This document shows, piece after piece, positions 1 through 13,458 of a DNA stretch of 64,000 nucleotides; positions within the stretch are counted from its first letter, which is position 1; the number at the start of each line of letters is the position of its first letter. The notes below the pieces were generated by a model. That model was given only the letters and a program-made list of their open reading frames with translations. It searched no databases and was not told the DNA's origin. This DNA is from Piscicola geometra (lineage: Eukaryota; Annelida; Clitellata; Hirudinida; Piscicolidae), in NCBI GenBank assembly GCA_943735955.1, contig OX030960.1:7223361-7287360 (forward strand), written 5' to 3'. Made by a program: the position numbers and the translations under genes.

Positions 1-2419
1 ACAATCATCTTCATAACCAACGAAGCGGCTAACAACATGATTTCCCTGACTGCTAATCATTTCAAGGCCTCTTATCAGAAAGTTTTTGCAGACAATAGAA
101 ACCATTGTCTTGTCGGAAATAAAAGTTTTGTGGCATTTTTGAATGGAAACTATAAAAAATTTATTTTATTTTATATTTCATTAATTTTTAAATTTCTAGT
201 TAAAACCTTTTTAAAAAAGGCATTTTAGGTCCTATTTAGATTATGCTTTCATATCCATATTACATTAGTCAATGATTATTTCAAGTTTTTGTCATATTGC
301 TGGTCTGATGATGATACATAAACTCTATGAAAGTTATTTCTTAAAAATATATATATATATAAGTTTTGCAATTTAAAAAAAAACACTTTTGCGACATCCA
401 CAAAAAAACAGCCTGAGCAGAAAGTTGAATAACATAAAAATAAAATTCGAAACTGACTGGCAAGTAAAGTATGTTTAATAAAAATTTTCAACGCATTAAT
501 GCTTTTTTAAGAATGATAAAATTGTGATGTTTAAGAGTCTTTTTGTTGCAGTGAAATTAGTTTTTATATTTTATAATTCCAGGAATTATGAATTAATTAT
601 TCATTTAGAAATTGTCATAACGTCATTAAAAACTTTAATTTTATATTATTCTTACTAAAAAGATTTTTAAAATGATTTATTCTGTTTTCATAAATAATTC
701 TTTTAATTAAATTAATTATTTAGAGACCATGAAAATATGTTTAAAAAATCAAAAACGTATAATATTTGACAAATAAATTTATTGCGTTTACTGAAAAAAA
801 TCATAAAATTTCTCATTAGACAAATTTCACGGTGATTGCGTGATTAGAACTTTCGACTTTAATCTCAGCTTGGTAGTTTCAATTGCTGGTCAAATTTAAA
901 TGGCATAATAAAATTTTATTTTTACCAGAAACGTAAACCAGTTTTCTGTGTTAAACAAGTAAAAGCTGTTAATTATGTTTAGGAAACAGAGAAATAGATT
1001 CAATTAGTTTGCTTCAACTTCAAGGATGAACCTCAGCATTGAAGACAGCAATGTAAAGAAGAAGGCGTGTGAGTGAGAGTTTTTACAAATTAGAAGACAT
1101 TCTAAAAATGTGATGACAGCTTGCATGAAAGTTAATAATCCTATAAGAATTACTCAACGTCATATTTTGGTTTTCATGTTCAAAAAGAAAATGTGTTTTA
1201 TTCATTTACCTTTAACACTATTTCTCACTAAAGTATTTCAAAAACCAATTTTAAAACCACAACAAAAGCAGTATTCAATAACCAAAATGGTTTTTAAAAC
1301 TCATCACTGGCGAATTCTGTTTAACAGTTTGAAACTAAAACTTCACCAAAATTCTCTTTTTTGATAACCATAAGCTCTGAAAGTGTGTTATTATAAAACC
1401 TCCACTAGGGAAAACTAAGCAAAAAAATATTTTTACAAAATTTAAGTTTGGCGTTTTTCAACACGTAAAAGAAAAAATAAGAACTAAATAACGTCGAGTA
1501 CGGAAGCAAATAAAGTTTTAAAGAAAAATATTTGCAACAAAAAGTATATTAAAAAGTTTTGAAACACATTATTGGATTTGAAATGGTATATGAGTGAAGA
1601 ATCCTTTCAAATAAGAAAAAACGTTGAATTCATGTCATATTTTTAGCGTTTCACTGTCTTACTAATTTTACTTTCTTAGATTTAAAACTTCTATTGATTG
1701 GTTCGTTAAAAAATAAAACTACTTTTTGCTTGTATCAAAGTTTATTTGTAAAAAACTCACATATAAAAATACACAAACACACCCACACGTATTAACACTC
1801 ACACTAACCGATGTTGAGAAGAATAAAAGCAAGAGACATGTTGAAAGTTCAGAGGTTCGAGTCTTGCAAAGCCTTGAATTTTTTAGTGTGGAGATCTAGT
1901 CCTTGTTATTACTGTTTTGTTGAGGGATTTTGTAGTTGCTCTTGGTTGGTGTCCCTTTAATGCCTTTGATCTTTGATTTGTTGTGCTTTTGCTTGAATCG
2001 TCATCCTCGTTTCTGAGCTTTTGGTCTTGTTAAGCTTTCTAGTTGTTTTTAAGCATTTTGAGAAGCGATTCGTGTGATCATCATTCAAAATTCGAATTAA
2101 GAACATTTTTACAGTTTTTTCTTTTTATATCATGACTTTAACTTCAACTCTAACTTTTATTAGATTATTCATAGACTTCATACACAACAAAAACTTAAAT
2201 TCAATTACTTCTTTTAGAGTTTTGCAACTTAATTCCGTGCAAAAGAATAGTTAATTTGATGCCCTGCAAGAATCCTTGGATGATTCGCCTACGACACGCA
2301 GTCTCGCCAAAGTCATGAAAAAAGATTTACAGCTGTTAGATAATAGTTTTGCCCTAATTCTTTATAAAACTTATAAATTTGTATATAGAAACTTATTCGG
2401 CTGATATTGATTTTGAAAA
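1..2419. other. AT-rich region without a recognisable gene
   Basis: No protein family, splice-consistent exon chain or RNA gene is recognisable here. Open frames are short and of AT-rich composition. Near 1,845-1,870 the bases GGTTCGAGTCT resemble a polymerase III B box, but no matching A box or cloverleaf was found, so no tRNA is called. Confidence 0.6.
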
Positions 2420-2965
2420 TCACTTCAGTTTCATCCACTCGTTCAAAAATCCTGCAGAACTTTCACTGCAAACGAATAACCAATAAAATCATATTAATAT
2501 AAGAAGAAGTTTGATTAGATAATAATGCATTGAGGAGAAGCTAATTGGAGCTTTATAGGGCCGATAAAGGATGGGATCGAAATTCAATTAAGTTGTGTGC
2601 GAGAGAGAGAGGTCCAGAGTTGCTGATGCTGATCCACTGACGCTCCATCGTTGCAAAACCAAAAATGTCTAAAAAATCTTTAGAAAATGTGTTGAGATCG
2701 AATCTTCGAGTCAAACTTATAATTGATTCATGATTGAAAACCAGAGAAAGCTGCCTCAGCAAACAATATTATCAGCGTGCCTTCCAAGAGAAAGCAACGT
2801 GAATTGATTGATTAAAAAATTATGATGATTTTGGAGAAGAATAGATAGTCCCAAGAGCCAAGAAATGTTAAATAGCTTCGATAAAAAGGTAGATTTGCCG
2901 TAAGTGACATGTTTGCTTTTTATGCATGCTTTTGTGCGCTTTTGTGTGCATGTATGAGATACATT
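2420..2965 (-). repeat. Inverted dispersed repeat, left copy
   Basis: This stretch is the diverged reverse complement of about 6,680-7,225. Shared landmarks include CACTTCAGTTTCATCCACTC, a run translating on the minus strand as QLSLVFNHESIISLTRRFD, and the flank GCTTCGATAAAAAG...GTAAGTGACAT. Both copies keep short related open frames (69 and 73 residues) but neither looks like a known domain. It is most likely an unclassified mobile element present twice in opposite orientation. Exact ends were judged by eye. Confidence 0.6.
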
Positions 2966-3529
2966 GTATGTGTTTGTACGCTTCCAGTCCTATGTTTATT
3001 AATATTCTTTTAAATATGTTTTTTTTTCTAAATATATTATAAATACGAGTGGTCTATACAATCTGGAATTGATCCTAGTTTTTTTCAAGTACTTGAAAAA
3101 GTCAGTTCTCACATTAATTTCAAATAAAGTTCAAAAGCTATTTTCTAAATTGGTGTGCGTTTGAACAGAGAAAATAAAATAGGCACGTGGAAAGTTATTG
3201 CCTTAACGCCGACATATGCCCTGAAACTTTTATCGAAAAAATTAGAGAAAAAGGACCAGATATTATAAGATTATTAATTAAAAAGTCAAAAAAAATTAAA
3301 ACCAAGAATTTGAAGTAATATTTAATGAGCTTAGTGACCATTAAAATATTTCCTTGAAATAGTAATTCTACTCAGAAAAAAAATTAATACCAAAATTAGA
3401 GCACGAAATATATGAATAACGAAACGCTGTTCTAAACAGAAGACGACTAAATCTTTGTTGCTTTTTATGAAGGCGACAACGTGAAAAAATATGCGTTACA
3501 AATCAAGAGCTGATCTATCCACACACAAG

Positions 3530-3650
3530 CCACTTACTCACTCACTCATTCACTCACTCATTCACTCACTCACTCATTCACTCACTCACTCACTCATTCA
3601 CCCACTCACACATTCACTCATTTATTTTCTCACTTATTCAATTCAATTCA
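3530..3650. repeat. (CACT)n/(CATT)n tetranucleotide repeat
   Basis: An imperfect tetranucleotide array of CACT with interspersed CATT units. It translates as a His-Ser-Leu-Thr/Ile pattern, which is the signature of the repeat and not of a protein. Confidence 0.85.
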
Positions 3651-5204
3651 ATTCAGTAACCTCTCACATCAAGCTATTGGTTTTTCGTTGCTTTGAAAGT
3701 CCTCCGAAGATTTTTCTTGCCACCTAATTTTAATTATTGACATTCTGCTAATTTATTTCATCTATTAGGCAGTCACGATTATAAAAAAATTTCTTCGAAT
3801 TCGTATTGCAACATTGCAACTGTGAGGTTAATAAGACTATTAATTGGGACATTAAATCTTACCATCTCCCTTCGATGAATACTGTTAAAAGAGCGAAGAT
3901 TTGGCCACAAAAAACTTAAACTGTTAACAAAATATTTCTTTTTTTAAAAACTGAATGTTGTGTAAATTCAGCTATATTTCTCTTAGAATATGCCCCGGAA
4001 ACAATTAATTTACATAAACTCAACAGACATTTTTGTTTATTTTAAATAATCTTTTCAGCTATTCAAACAAACAAATTTTGACTTGAAAAAAGTGTATTTC
4101 TATAAAGTATATTATCTACCAAACCAAATGGAACGTCTTACTTTCAAAACTTTCTCTTAAAAATTATAATTTAACAATTTTTTAAAAAATTTTAACAATT
4201 ATTTTACAACCGTAGACATCTTCTCCATTGATAAACTTTGTTTTCAGATGACTAAGAAAAAGCTTTTTTTAAACTTTGATAAAATCAACTAGTTTTTCGA
4301 AGCTATCGAGAGTTTGGTGCAATTGCCATTTAAGAAGCCGTTTTCTTCAGATCCTCTTTTTCATTTACTTCTCTCTTCCTCGTGTGTGTGCATAAGTGTG
4401 CATCGACGATGCGAAATGCTCGTTCAGCAAGTTGTACATCAAATTTTCAAAATTTGAATGATTGGCGTTAATGACTAAAGAGTTGTAGAAAACTTTGATT
4501 ATATTTTCCGTTGACTTTTTTAGAGAGCGCTAGTTTTTTTAATGGTAAAATTGAGAATCTAAGGTAATCTATTGTTTAGAAAATGTGAATAAATAAGTGA
4601 TTATATTATTATTTTGTAAAATTAAAAATCAAATTAATTTTAAATTATTAGATTTTTTCAAGTTATTGAACATTTTCTAGTGGTCATCGTTTACACATGC
4701 TTTTCATTATATTTTTTATCCATGCCGGTTGCTAGGTTGAGGTTCGGTAAAAGCTCGCGACATAATACGCCGTATTTAATAAATACGGTAATACAAAAAT
4801 ACGGTAATAGTTTGATGCGAGTATTGGAAATATATAAGTGTTCATTGGCAAAAGTACATAAACATAAACTACCTTAACAGGACAAAACCTATTTTTCCTT
4901 TCAAAGAATTTCCTAATTTCCATTGTCGCATAATAACTTTTGTTATTTTATCACCATTGCCGTTTTATCGTTGTGATAAAGGGTAATTTTCATGATCCAA
5001 TTAAATATTGGCCTTCAAGCTGCTATGCTAAAATGGATATTGATATAAAACAGGATCATCAAATAGAGGATCAAGAACGTGAGCAGAATACGTTAAGGAT
5101 GTCGGAACAACCTCAAAAGGGATTTGAAAGCAACAAAAAATAAATTAGATGGAAGTGTGAAGGCTTCTGATACATTTGGATTATTTATATAAATAATGAT
5201 TAAA
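3651..5204. other. AT-rich intergenic sequence with a small palindrome
   Basis: No gene is recognised. At 4,770-4,788 CCGTATTTAATAAATACGG forms a near-perfect 19 bp palindrome, with two further ATACGGTAAT copies just downstream (4,783-4,807). An open frame at 4,940-5,143 (67 codons, hydrophilic and Gln/Glu-rich toward its end) has no recognisable domain and is not called as a gene. Confidence 0.5.
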
Positions 5205-5480
5205 TGTGTGAGTGAGTGAGTGAGTGAGTGAGTGAGTGAGTGAGTGAGTGAGTGAGTGAGTGAGTGAGTGAGTGAGTGAGTGAGTGAGTGAGTGAGTGAG
5301 TGAGTGAGTGAGTGAGTGAGTGAGTGAGTGAGTGAGTGAGTGAGTGAGTGAGTGAGTGAGTGAGTGAGTGAGTGAGTGAGTGAGTGAGTGAGTGAGTGAG
5401 TGTGTGAGTAAGTGAGTGAGTGAGTGAGTGAGTGAGTGAGTGAGTGAGTGAGTGAGTGAGTGAATGAGTGAATGAGTGAA
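5205..5480. repeat. (TGAG)n microsatellite, about 275 bp
   Basis: A nearly pure tetranucleotide array of TGAG/GAGT, with a few variants (TGTG, TAAG, GAAT) near its right end. Two minus-strand frames of over 100 codons read through it as His-Ser-Leu-Thr repeats and are artefacts of the array. The array at 3,530-3,650 is built of related units on the opposite strand. Confidence 0.95.
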
Positions 5481-6390
5481 AAAGCTTTTTTCCATCTTCA
5501 AAGGTCGTCTTCACACAAATCAACACACCCAAAAGTTACTCGTTTTGCCTGCTTGAAACAAGAGTTTATTGTTTTGCAGAATATTTTTCAGAGGGTAACT
5601 TTCTAGGGTTTGTATGCGCCTTAAAATAAGTATTTAATAGGAAAAAAGTAATATTCAAGTAATTATTTCAAAATTTAATATTACAATTTTTAAAAAAAAT
5701 TTTGATAAGCTGTTTATTTTATTTTTTAAATAATATTTAAAGACATTCGCTGGCTCTTGTGATCGTTAATATACCAGATTGTTCAATTATTTTTTTAATG
5801 CTTTTAAAGTCTCTTACAATTTTTGTTTTTCCATTAAAAAGCTCAATAAAAATGTAATTTAATGTCTGTGAGAACCTTTGCCAGCATTTGTCGTGTCAGT
5901 AGAGTATAAATATAAATATCTATATAATTAACAAATTTTTTTTACAAATAACATTTAATTAAACATTTTAAGCCAATTATAAATTCTTACAGCATTTTCA
6001 TCACTTTATTGATCCTTCAAGCGTAAAGCAATCTAAAATGTTTTAAAGTTTATGTCAGAAACTTAAGTTTCATCAATCTCATGTTATCAAAATTATGAAG
6101 AATATCAGCTGGACATGGAATGAATTATGATCATCAAATCCTTAAATATCTGAAAAGTATAAATGTCTTGCATTGAACTCCTAGTTACGTTCACAAATGG
6201 AAATTGATGAGTTTTGGCGAGCTACTAGGAAAAGCGGACTTACTAATATATAGAATAAATAATAACTTTTCTTTACTTTTATAAATTCCATCAGTATTTT
6301 TATATAATACTTCGCTCGTAATTTCTGTTCACCAGGCTTAACTTTCTCTTGGTGGCGTTTATTTCTTATCCAAGAAAAATAGGCTACTAG
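5481..6390. other. AT-rich sequence, nothing recognised
   Basis: No coding frame, RNA gene or repeat of known type was recognised. Confidence 0.5.
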
Positions 6391-6468
6391 GGTGTGTGGG
6401 AATTGAACTCATGACCTCTGGCTACAAGCTGCAAGTCTTAACCAATCGACTTGCCATTCACTTGGTGC
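6391..6468 (-). repeat. tRNA-derived SINE head (relic)
   Basis: Read on the minus strand this segment has an A-box-like TGGCAAGTCGATTGG followed about 40 bases later by a B-box-like GAGTTCAATTCC, the split internal promoter of tRNA-derived SINEs. Parts are alignable with the better preserved SINE head at 41,500-41,564. No intact cloverleaf remains, so it is not a functional tRNA. Confidence 0.5.
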
Positions 6469-6679
6469 CGTGACCAAAATCCGAACCTTGGTTATCTAAT
6501 TTAAATCAACCGTGTTTAAAAAAACACATGTTGGTTTTGTATTTATGAAAACTTTAACCGCTATTTAACAACGACAATAAGTCCTATCCCACATCGTGTA
6601 CACAAGAATTAAAATAAAATGCTAGAAAACAAGAACAAAAAAACATTAAATCAATTGTGTACATAAAGAAATAAACTCA

Positions 6680-7225
6680 TAAAAACACATACACACACAT
6701 AAAACGCACAAGAACATGTATTACTGCCTGCTTTATTCGTAAAGATGTCACTTACGCCGAATTCATCTTTTTATCGAAGCTATTTGACATTTCTTGGCTC
6801 TTGGGACTATCTATTCTTCTCCAAAATCATCATCTTTTTTTTATCAATCAATTCACGTTGATTTCTCTTGGAAGGCACGCTGATAAGATTGTTTGAAGAG
6901 GCAGCTTTCTCTGATTTTCAATCATGAATCAATTATAAGTCTGACTCGAAGATTCGATTTCAACATTTTTTCAATGATTTTTGACCTTCTCGATTTTGCA
7001 ACGATGGAGCATCAGTGGATCAGCATCAGCAACACTCTCTCTCGCACAAACTTAATTGAATTTCGATCCCAAACCTTTATGGCTCAAATACAACTCGAGT
7101 TATGTTCTCTCTAAAACAATTTTTTCTTTATCTTTTTACAAATTTAATATTAATGATTTTATTATTTTGTAGAATGTTCGCCATCAAGACGATTGAATGA
7201 GTGGATGAAACTGAAGTGGTTTCGA
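6680..7225 (+). repeat. Inverted dispersed repeat, right copy
   Basis: The counterpart of 2,420-2,965 in opposite orientation, with a 3.7 kb spacer. It includes QLSLIFNHESIISLTRRFD on the plus strand and ATGAAACTGAAGTGG at 7,205-7,220. The sequence conserved at the protein level is short and of unknown function. Divergence is clearly visible (indels and substitutions), so the pair is old. Confidence 0.6.
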
Positions 7226-8877
7226 AATGCAATAGCAAATGGAACCGTTCCTGTTAAGAAAAATATTCATTTTAATTTCAATTATTTATAAATCAATTTT
7301 TAAAATGAAAATTAACCTTTTTCGTTATTCATATGCAGCTGAGTGTCGGAGGAAAATAATTCAAAATATTTTCTAAGGCTTACAATTAACTGCACTATTC
7401 AAAAAACGTTGTTAAAAATATACATGTTTGGCTGCTGTCAGTATTTTTATCGTTTTTAAACTAAAGTTAATTTTCGCTTTTAATCCTGTCATCACATTCA
7501 ACTAAACATCCGACGTTTTTAACATTTAATTCTTCTTTTTTTTAAAACGCTTGTTATTTTGCCTAGTTTTCTGCAGTGTAGGTTTCCATTTTTCGAAGCA
7601 AATAAGACCGTGAAACAAAAACGCCATTGATGATCTTTTGTAATATCCTGGTCATCTAATAGTGCTCTCGCAATTTTTTTAAATAGGCGTTGTGAATTTC
7701 TTTAGATCATTAGGTGTTTCAAAAACTGTTTTCTAGATCCAATAAGATTTTGAATTAATTCTATTTCTTTGTATAGTTTATTTGAAATGTGAGAAATTAA
7801 ATAGTTGGAATGTTTAAATAAAACTAACGAGATTAAAGTTAGTTCTTTTAAATGGTTTTTAATTAAATAGAATGCGGCTGATAAGTGTGTCAAAAACAGG
7901 TTGCGTGAAATTGAATTCACAATAAACAGGAAAGATTGAATGATCGTCTGCTGTATCCGTTTGTTAATAAGAAAACGTTGAAAATGAAAGTTGCTATGGA
8001 TGGGAATTGAGTTTTTCTGTATATACGGTAGTAACTACCGTCGGTAGTTACACTAAGTTATACTAGTAATTACGCTAAGTTTTCGGAAATGTGAACTAAT
8101 TTTTCCAATTTGTGTTCAAATAGATGCAAAAATGGTCAAAATGGAAATAAGAAACTTCTTTAAAGTTTGCAAACTGTGACTTCTTTTTAAATTAACCTTT
8201 CTAATTTATTTTAACGGTCAGACAACTCTACGACTCTTTTTAATAGAAAAAACTAATTTTCTCCTTTTCACCGATAACTGTAAACGAAGTATAATCTTGA
8301 TAAAATATCATTGTAAATTGAATATCATAGTCAATAATGAAAACAAAAACCAGTGTTTTAATACTTTAGTCAAAATACGGTTAATTCATATTCTAAATAA
8401 TGCAAGGCTGCCATTTTGTTCGTCCTCGTTTTGTCTTCTGCTATCGAAAATTTGAAGGCCACGGCACGGGGCTGCCAATAGAGGCGAACTTGCACAAGCT
8501 TTTGAACATTGTTTCAAAAAAAGCACAATTTGCCTTCTAAACCTTCTAATTGGTTAATTAATATTTATACTTTTATTTATTTTTTTCTAGTTTAAAATGT
8601 TATAGGAATGAAATTGTATTTTTGAATTCTTTATATTTAGTTCTAATTTAGGCATTATTATTTTTTTGAAAACTATGATTAAAACTATTCTTTGAATTAT
8701 ATGTTTTATCTCTGTGTTGAATAAATCAAAAATAATAATTTAAATATTATTTGAATGTTCAATTGCCTTTTGTCAACTAAATTTTGAATTAATAAAAGAA
8801 AAAGAAAAAAATTATTATTTTATGTATATACTTTTACATATATTTAAAAAAAAAAACTTTGTCAAGAATTCAAAATA
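7226..8877. other. AT-rich sequence with a small hairpin
   Basis: No gene recognised. Around 8,029-8,055 CGGTAGTAACTACCG followed by TCGGTAGTTAC can form short alternative hairpins. The rest is low-complexity AT-rich DNA. Confidence 0.5.
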
Positions 8878-9159
<282 letters not shown>

Positions 9160-9299
9160 AAAGAATTATCATTATTTTGATGTTTGGTTAGCGGCTGCCA
9201 AAATAAATTTGTAGAATAAACGGTTTTGGGTATAATATATTAAAATTTTAGAATCTTAAGTCTAAATAAAAATTACATTTAATTAATTAGAATGTTAGT

Positions 9300-9766
9300 T
9301 GTTTTGAATCTGTCGAGGAATGGCCGCAGCAGACCAAGATGGCCGCAGGGAATCAAGTGAGCTGCGACATAAAGAAGAAAACCTTCCATAGCAGCAGCAG
9401 TTCCAGTGCTAGCAAGGACTTCTCTTTCACCCTCTATCGCAGCCTCGGCACCAGTGGCAAGACAGAAAATTGACAAGAATGATGATTGTGTTTTATGGTT
9501 TTGAGGATGATGTGGTGATAATTGTGCTGTGGTATGAGTGTTGGTACTGTAGTGATGATTGAATTTTTTTGGTGGTGATAGTGATTTTTTGGCGGTGTGG
9601 GTGAGGTTGGATTATTGAGGTTGATTGTTTTTTTTATATTTAAATTGATATATATACATATATTGGTAATGATCTAAAAACCGTTTTATTTAACAAATTT
9701 ATTTCAAGAGCGCTTTTGTTCACTTAGTAAAGGGCGCTATACAAATCATTAGTGATTGATTGATAG
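9300..9766 (+). mobile_element. Retroelement 3' region with GCGCTATACAAAT(ATTG)n tail
   Basis: Positions 9,598-9,641 and 9,730-9,766 match a second locus at about 31,207-31,341: the shared blocks are GAGGTTGGATTATTGAGGTT and GCGCTATACAAAT, followed by ATTGATTGATT repeats. A conserved 3' end with a short microsatellite tail is typical of CR1/L2-like LINEs and the SINEs they mobilise. The more GC-rich part at 9,310-9,475 has a plus-strand open frame rich in Ser and Lys that ends just before the tail. It could be the degraded end of the LINE reading frame, but no RT motif is visible. Confidence 0.45.
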
Positions 9767-10383
9767 TAGTAGTAGTAATATTAATAGTAGTAGTAGTAGT
9801 TGTAGTAGGAGTAAGAGTAGTAGGAGTCTTAGAAGTAAGATCCTAATGATTTGAGGCAAACGTCGACAGATTTCTTTGTTGGTAAGTAAGTGTTGTGAGT
9901 GGGTTTTAATCATTCGTATTAAAGCCAAACTTATATTTTAGAAAAATATAATTAGACTTTTTTATTTTGCATATTTCTAATTACGAATAGTCTCAGATAC
10001 TTCAGAGTATAAAAATTAATCGAGACGAATTGAAAACTCACGTAAGGAACATTTTAGGTATAATTTGAACTAGAATTATGAAGAGCGGGGATATTACGTT
10101 ACAGTTTTTGTGAATTTATAAAAAAATGAAATTAATTCTGTCATTTTAAAAGACCATATGAATAAGTTTTTATACAAACTCAACAAATGACTTAACTAAA
10201 CACATAAACAGAATAAAAATTCTTAGAAAATAATTACAACGTATTTTTTTCTTAGTACTTCACACCAACCACGCAAGTCATACGTTAAACACAATTAAAA
10301 CATGTCTCAATATACAACAAAAAAATGTAAACTCTAATATATAAAATACATACAACGCACTCAAAACATCACCACCAAAAACA
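9767..10383. other. Short (TAG)n stretch and AT-rich sequence
   Basis: A 70 bp degenerate TAG-type tract (about 9,765-9,835) directly follows the retroelement tail. The rest is AT-rich, probably the 3' flank of the minus-strand zinc-finger gene that ends at 10,384. No other feature is seen. Confidence 0.5.
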
Positions 10384-13367
10384 TCAGCGAGTATGCTTAT
10401 ACCTAATGTGGGATTTTAAACCCGATGCGGTCTCAAAATGTTCAAAACAAATGTTGCACATTTTCTTTTTTTTGAGCCAAGCTTCATCGCTCTGCTGGCT
10501 TCTCCCACTCTTCCTCTGATAGAACCAGTGCACTTCGTAGTGGGTCGCCATGTCGACGCTGCTGAAACACTCCGTACCACACACCTGAGGTGTTTTTGCG
10601 TTTTGTCTTAGTGGATGCTAGAGGCTCGACCGATGCCACTAATAATAATAATTATTATTATTATTGTTATTATTATTATATTATTATTATTAATAATTGT
10701 CGTTTTTATAAAGCGCCGGGGCACGCAACCGAAGCGCTCCCCCCACGTCGTAATGCAATAAAAAAATTATTATTATATTAATTATGTTATTATAATAATA
10801 GCAAAGACAATTGGCACCACAATCGCCAAGACAGGCGCATACAAACCTTACAGACCAAGCTTTCCGTGTTCTCGTACAATTCAGTATTCACACTCATCTG
10901 TATCCAAGTTCATTTTTTAATTCATTATTCAATAATTTAAATTTAATTATTATTATAATTTATGGGAGTTTTAATCTTTAGGGATGCTCTTATAACTCAT
11001 ATGTCTCGCAAGGCATCTCTTAATATTTGTAAATAGCAGTGAGATTTAGGTTAAATCGATAAAATTTAACGCAATTTAGGCACATAAAAAGTTATCTTTT
11101 GGCATGAGCCTTATGTTTCTATTTAACCCATTAATGCATGACTCAAAGGAATTAATTAATTTTTTTACATTTTGTTATAGAAATGATTCTAAAAAATAAA
11201 ATTAAAAAATTAGTCTGAAATATTTTACACAAAAAAAGTTATAATGAAAATAAAAAATGTCCTTAAAAAAGGACACTATGCGTTGCTACTGACGGTAATC
11301 ACGATTCGTGGTAGATGCTGAAGCACTCTAAATGTGAAGCTACATTACATTTAAGACATTTCTTTTGCACTTTCTTTCCACATTGCTTGCATCTTTTTTG
11401 CCCATCTTCAATTTGACCAACAAAATGATCTTTTTAATTTGGATACCACCGATCCACCAAGGCCTAAATCGCTGTTGCACTCTTCCGATGCTCCTTGATA
11501 TGGGTTTATCAAATAACCAAGCCTATTATTCAGACGCCAAACTGTATACCCAAACCTTATAGGTTTACTTCTGATAAACTCTTTTGATGAATGCCTCCCA
11601 TAATATGGCACCATTGATTCATCAATTGCCAAATGACATTCTTTGGGCTAAAACTTGTGAAATCTTTCATTCATAGCATCAAATAATGGACGCACTTTGC
11701 CCATCCTGTCTAATTTATTAATTTTCTCATTGTCATTGCAATGCAAATATCTTAATAATTATTCAAATCTGTTGACAGTCATAGCATTGCTTACAGCTAG
11801 ATTGCGTCCATGGTCGCTTTGTTCGCAGTACATCCTGCGGTTTGCCAAAGGAACATAGCCTGAAAGAATGAGTATAGGCTATACTTATGCTTTCAGGTTT
11901 GTTCCTTTGGCAAACCGCAGTATGTACTGCGAACAAAGAGACAATGTGCACAACCTAGCTAAACTGTATAGCTATCAATTTGATGACTGTTACATAAAAA
12001 ATTAATTAAACAATGTGAGGGAAGACATGTTTTAAAATTTTGATTTGTCGTTAGAACTATTAGAACTGTATCTGCTGAGAAGAAATCATTGTCATCTTCC
12101 AAAATACTAATGACTTCATGAAGAACGAATCTGAAAATAATTTATTTTACCATCAATATTACTGCATAATGTCCTTAAAAAAAGACACTCAATAAAACAC
12201 AGTTTTTGGAAATAATATTAGATGTAAAATAGAATTTATTTTAAAATAAGATATAAGAATGTATTCCAATAAAATAATATTAAATATTATGAATGGTAAA
12301 CATTAAATAAAATAATAACTAACTTTTGTTCACGAGCCCTTACAAAAACACAAAAACTTTTGTTATCGCGTTGAAAAATCAAATTATCAAAACGCTCTAT
12401 CAGTTATGGGTTGGATTAATTTCAAAAATATTAAATATAATCAAGATAACTATTTTTAAATTTATTTAAAATTTTTATCCCTAAAAAAAGACAGTATGCA
12501 TTAATGGGTTAAAATAATAAGCTATTTAAAATATAAATTTATTTAAAATAATAGTTTATTTGAAATAATCATCATCAACAAACCAAATCTTGGCAATCCT
12601 CTTGAGTATCGGCATCATCATCATCCTCGTCACCATCGGTCTCACACAACTTGCTAATGTAGGTGCTTTGGGTGTTCTTTTTGAAATTCATTTTTATTCG
12701 CTTCTTCGGAACCGCAGATGGGACAGTAAAATGGTTAACATTACTACCAGTAGAAATAGTAGTGGAAGTAGTAGTAGTAATAAGAGTAGTAGTAGTAGAA
12801 GTAGTAGCAGTAGTAGTAGTAGTAGAATTAGTAGTAGTAATAGAGGTAGTAGAAGTAGTAGTAGCAGGTATAAAATTAGCATTACTAGCAGTATTGGTAG
12901 TACTATTAGTACTAATTCTTGTATTATCATGAATACTAGAGGCATTAAAAGTATTAGAGTTAATATGATTAAGAGTATTATAGGAATTATCATCGACCTC
13001 ACGTATATTGATAATAGTACTAGTACTTGTAGGAGCAATGGAAGTACTAGTCCTATTAGTAAAAGTAGAAGTACTGTCGATCCTACTTATATTGATAATA
13101 GTACTAGAGCTTGTATGAGCAATAGAAGTAGTAGGAGTAGTAGTGGTATTAGTATAAGTAGTAGTAGAAGTACTAGTCTTACTAGTAACCGCAGAAGTAT
13201 TTTTAGTATTATTAGCAGTATGAGTAAAAGGAATACTACTACTAGTATTACTATAATTATAAGTTGGAGCAAAAATGCTAGAAGAAAAGAGATTCCTATC
13301 TGTAGAGGGAGAAGTGACCATAGAAAGACTAGTGGTTCTGGAGAAATAGGCGCTGGCAGTATTAGTA

Positions 13368-13458
<91 letters not shown>

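Larger units (their letters stand above)
11127..12508 (-). mobile_element. piggyBac-family element, internally deleted
   Basis: The element begins CCCATTAATGCAT and ends ATGCATTAATGGG, a perfect 13 bp inverted repeat, and is flanked on both sides by TTAA (11,123-11,126 and 12,509-12,512), the piggyBac target site. Subterminal copies of CCTTAAAAAAGGACA-like palindromes occur near both ends (11,258-11,277; 12,170-12,192; 12,479-12,493). The 1.38 kb length is far below that of an autonomous element. It lies in the last intron of the zinc-finger gene, in the same orientation. Confidence 0.85.

Noticed and set aside
1845..1870. tRNA or SINE from the B-box-like GGTTCGAGTCT
   Set aside because: No A box, no cloverleaf pairing and no SINE tail nearby.
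5181..5532. Two ~110-residue His-Ser-Leu-Thr proteins
   Set aside because: They are translations of the (TGAG)n array in more than one frame.
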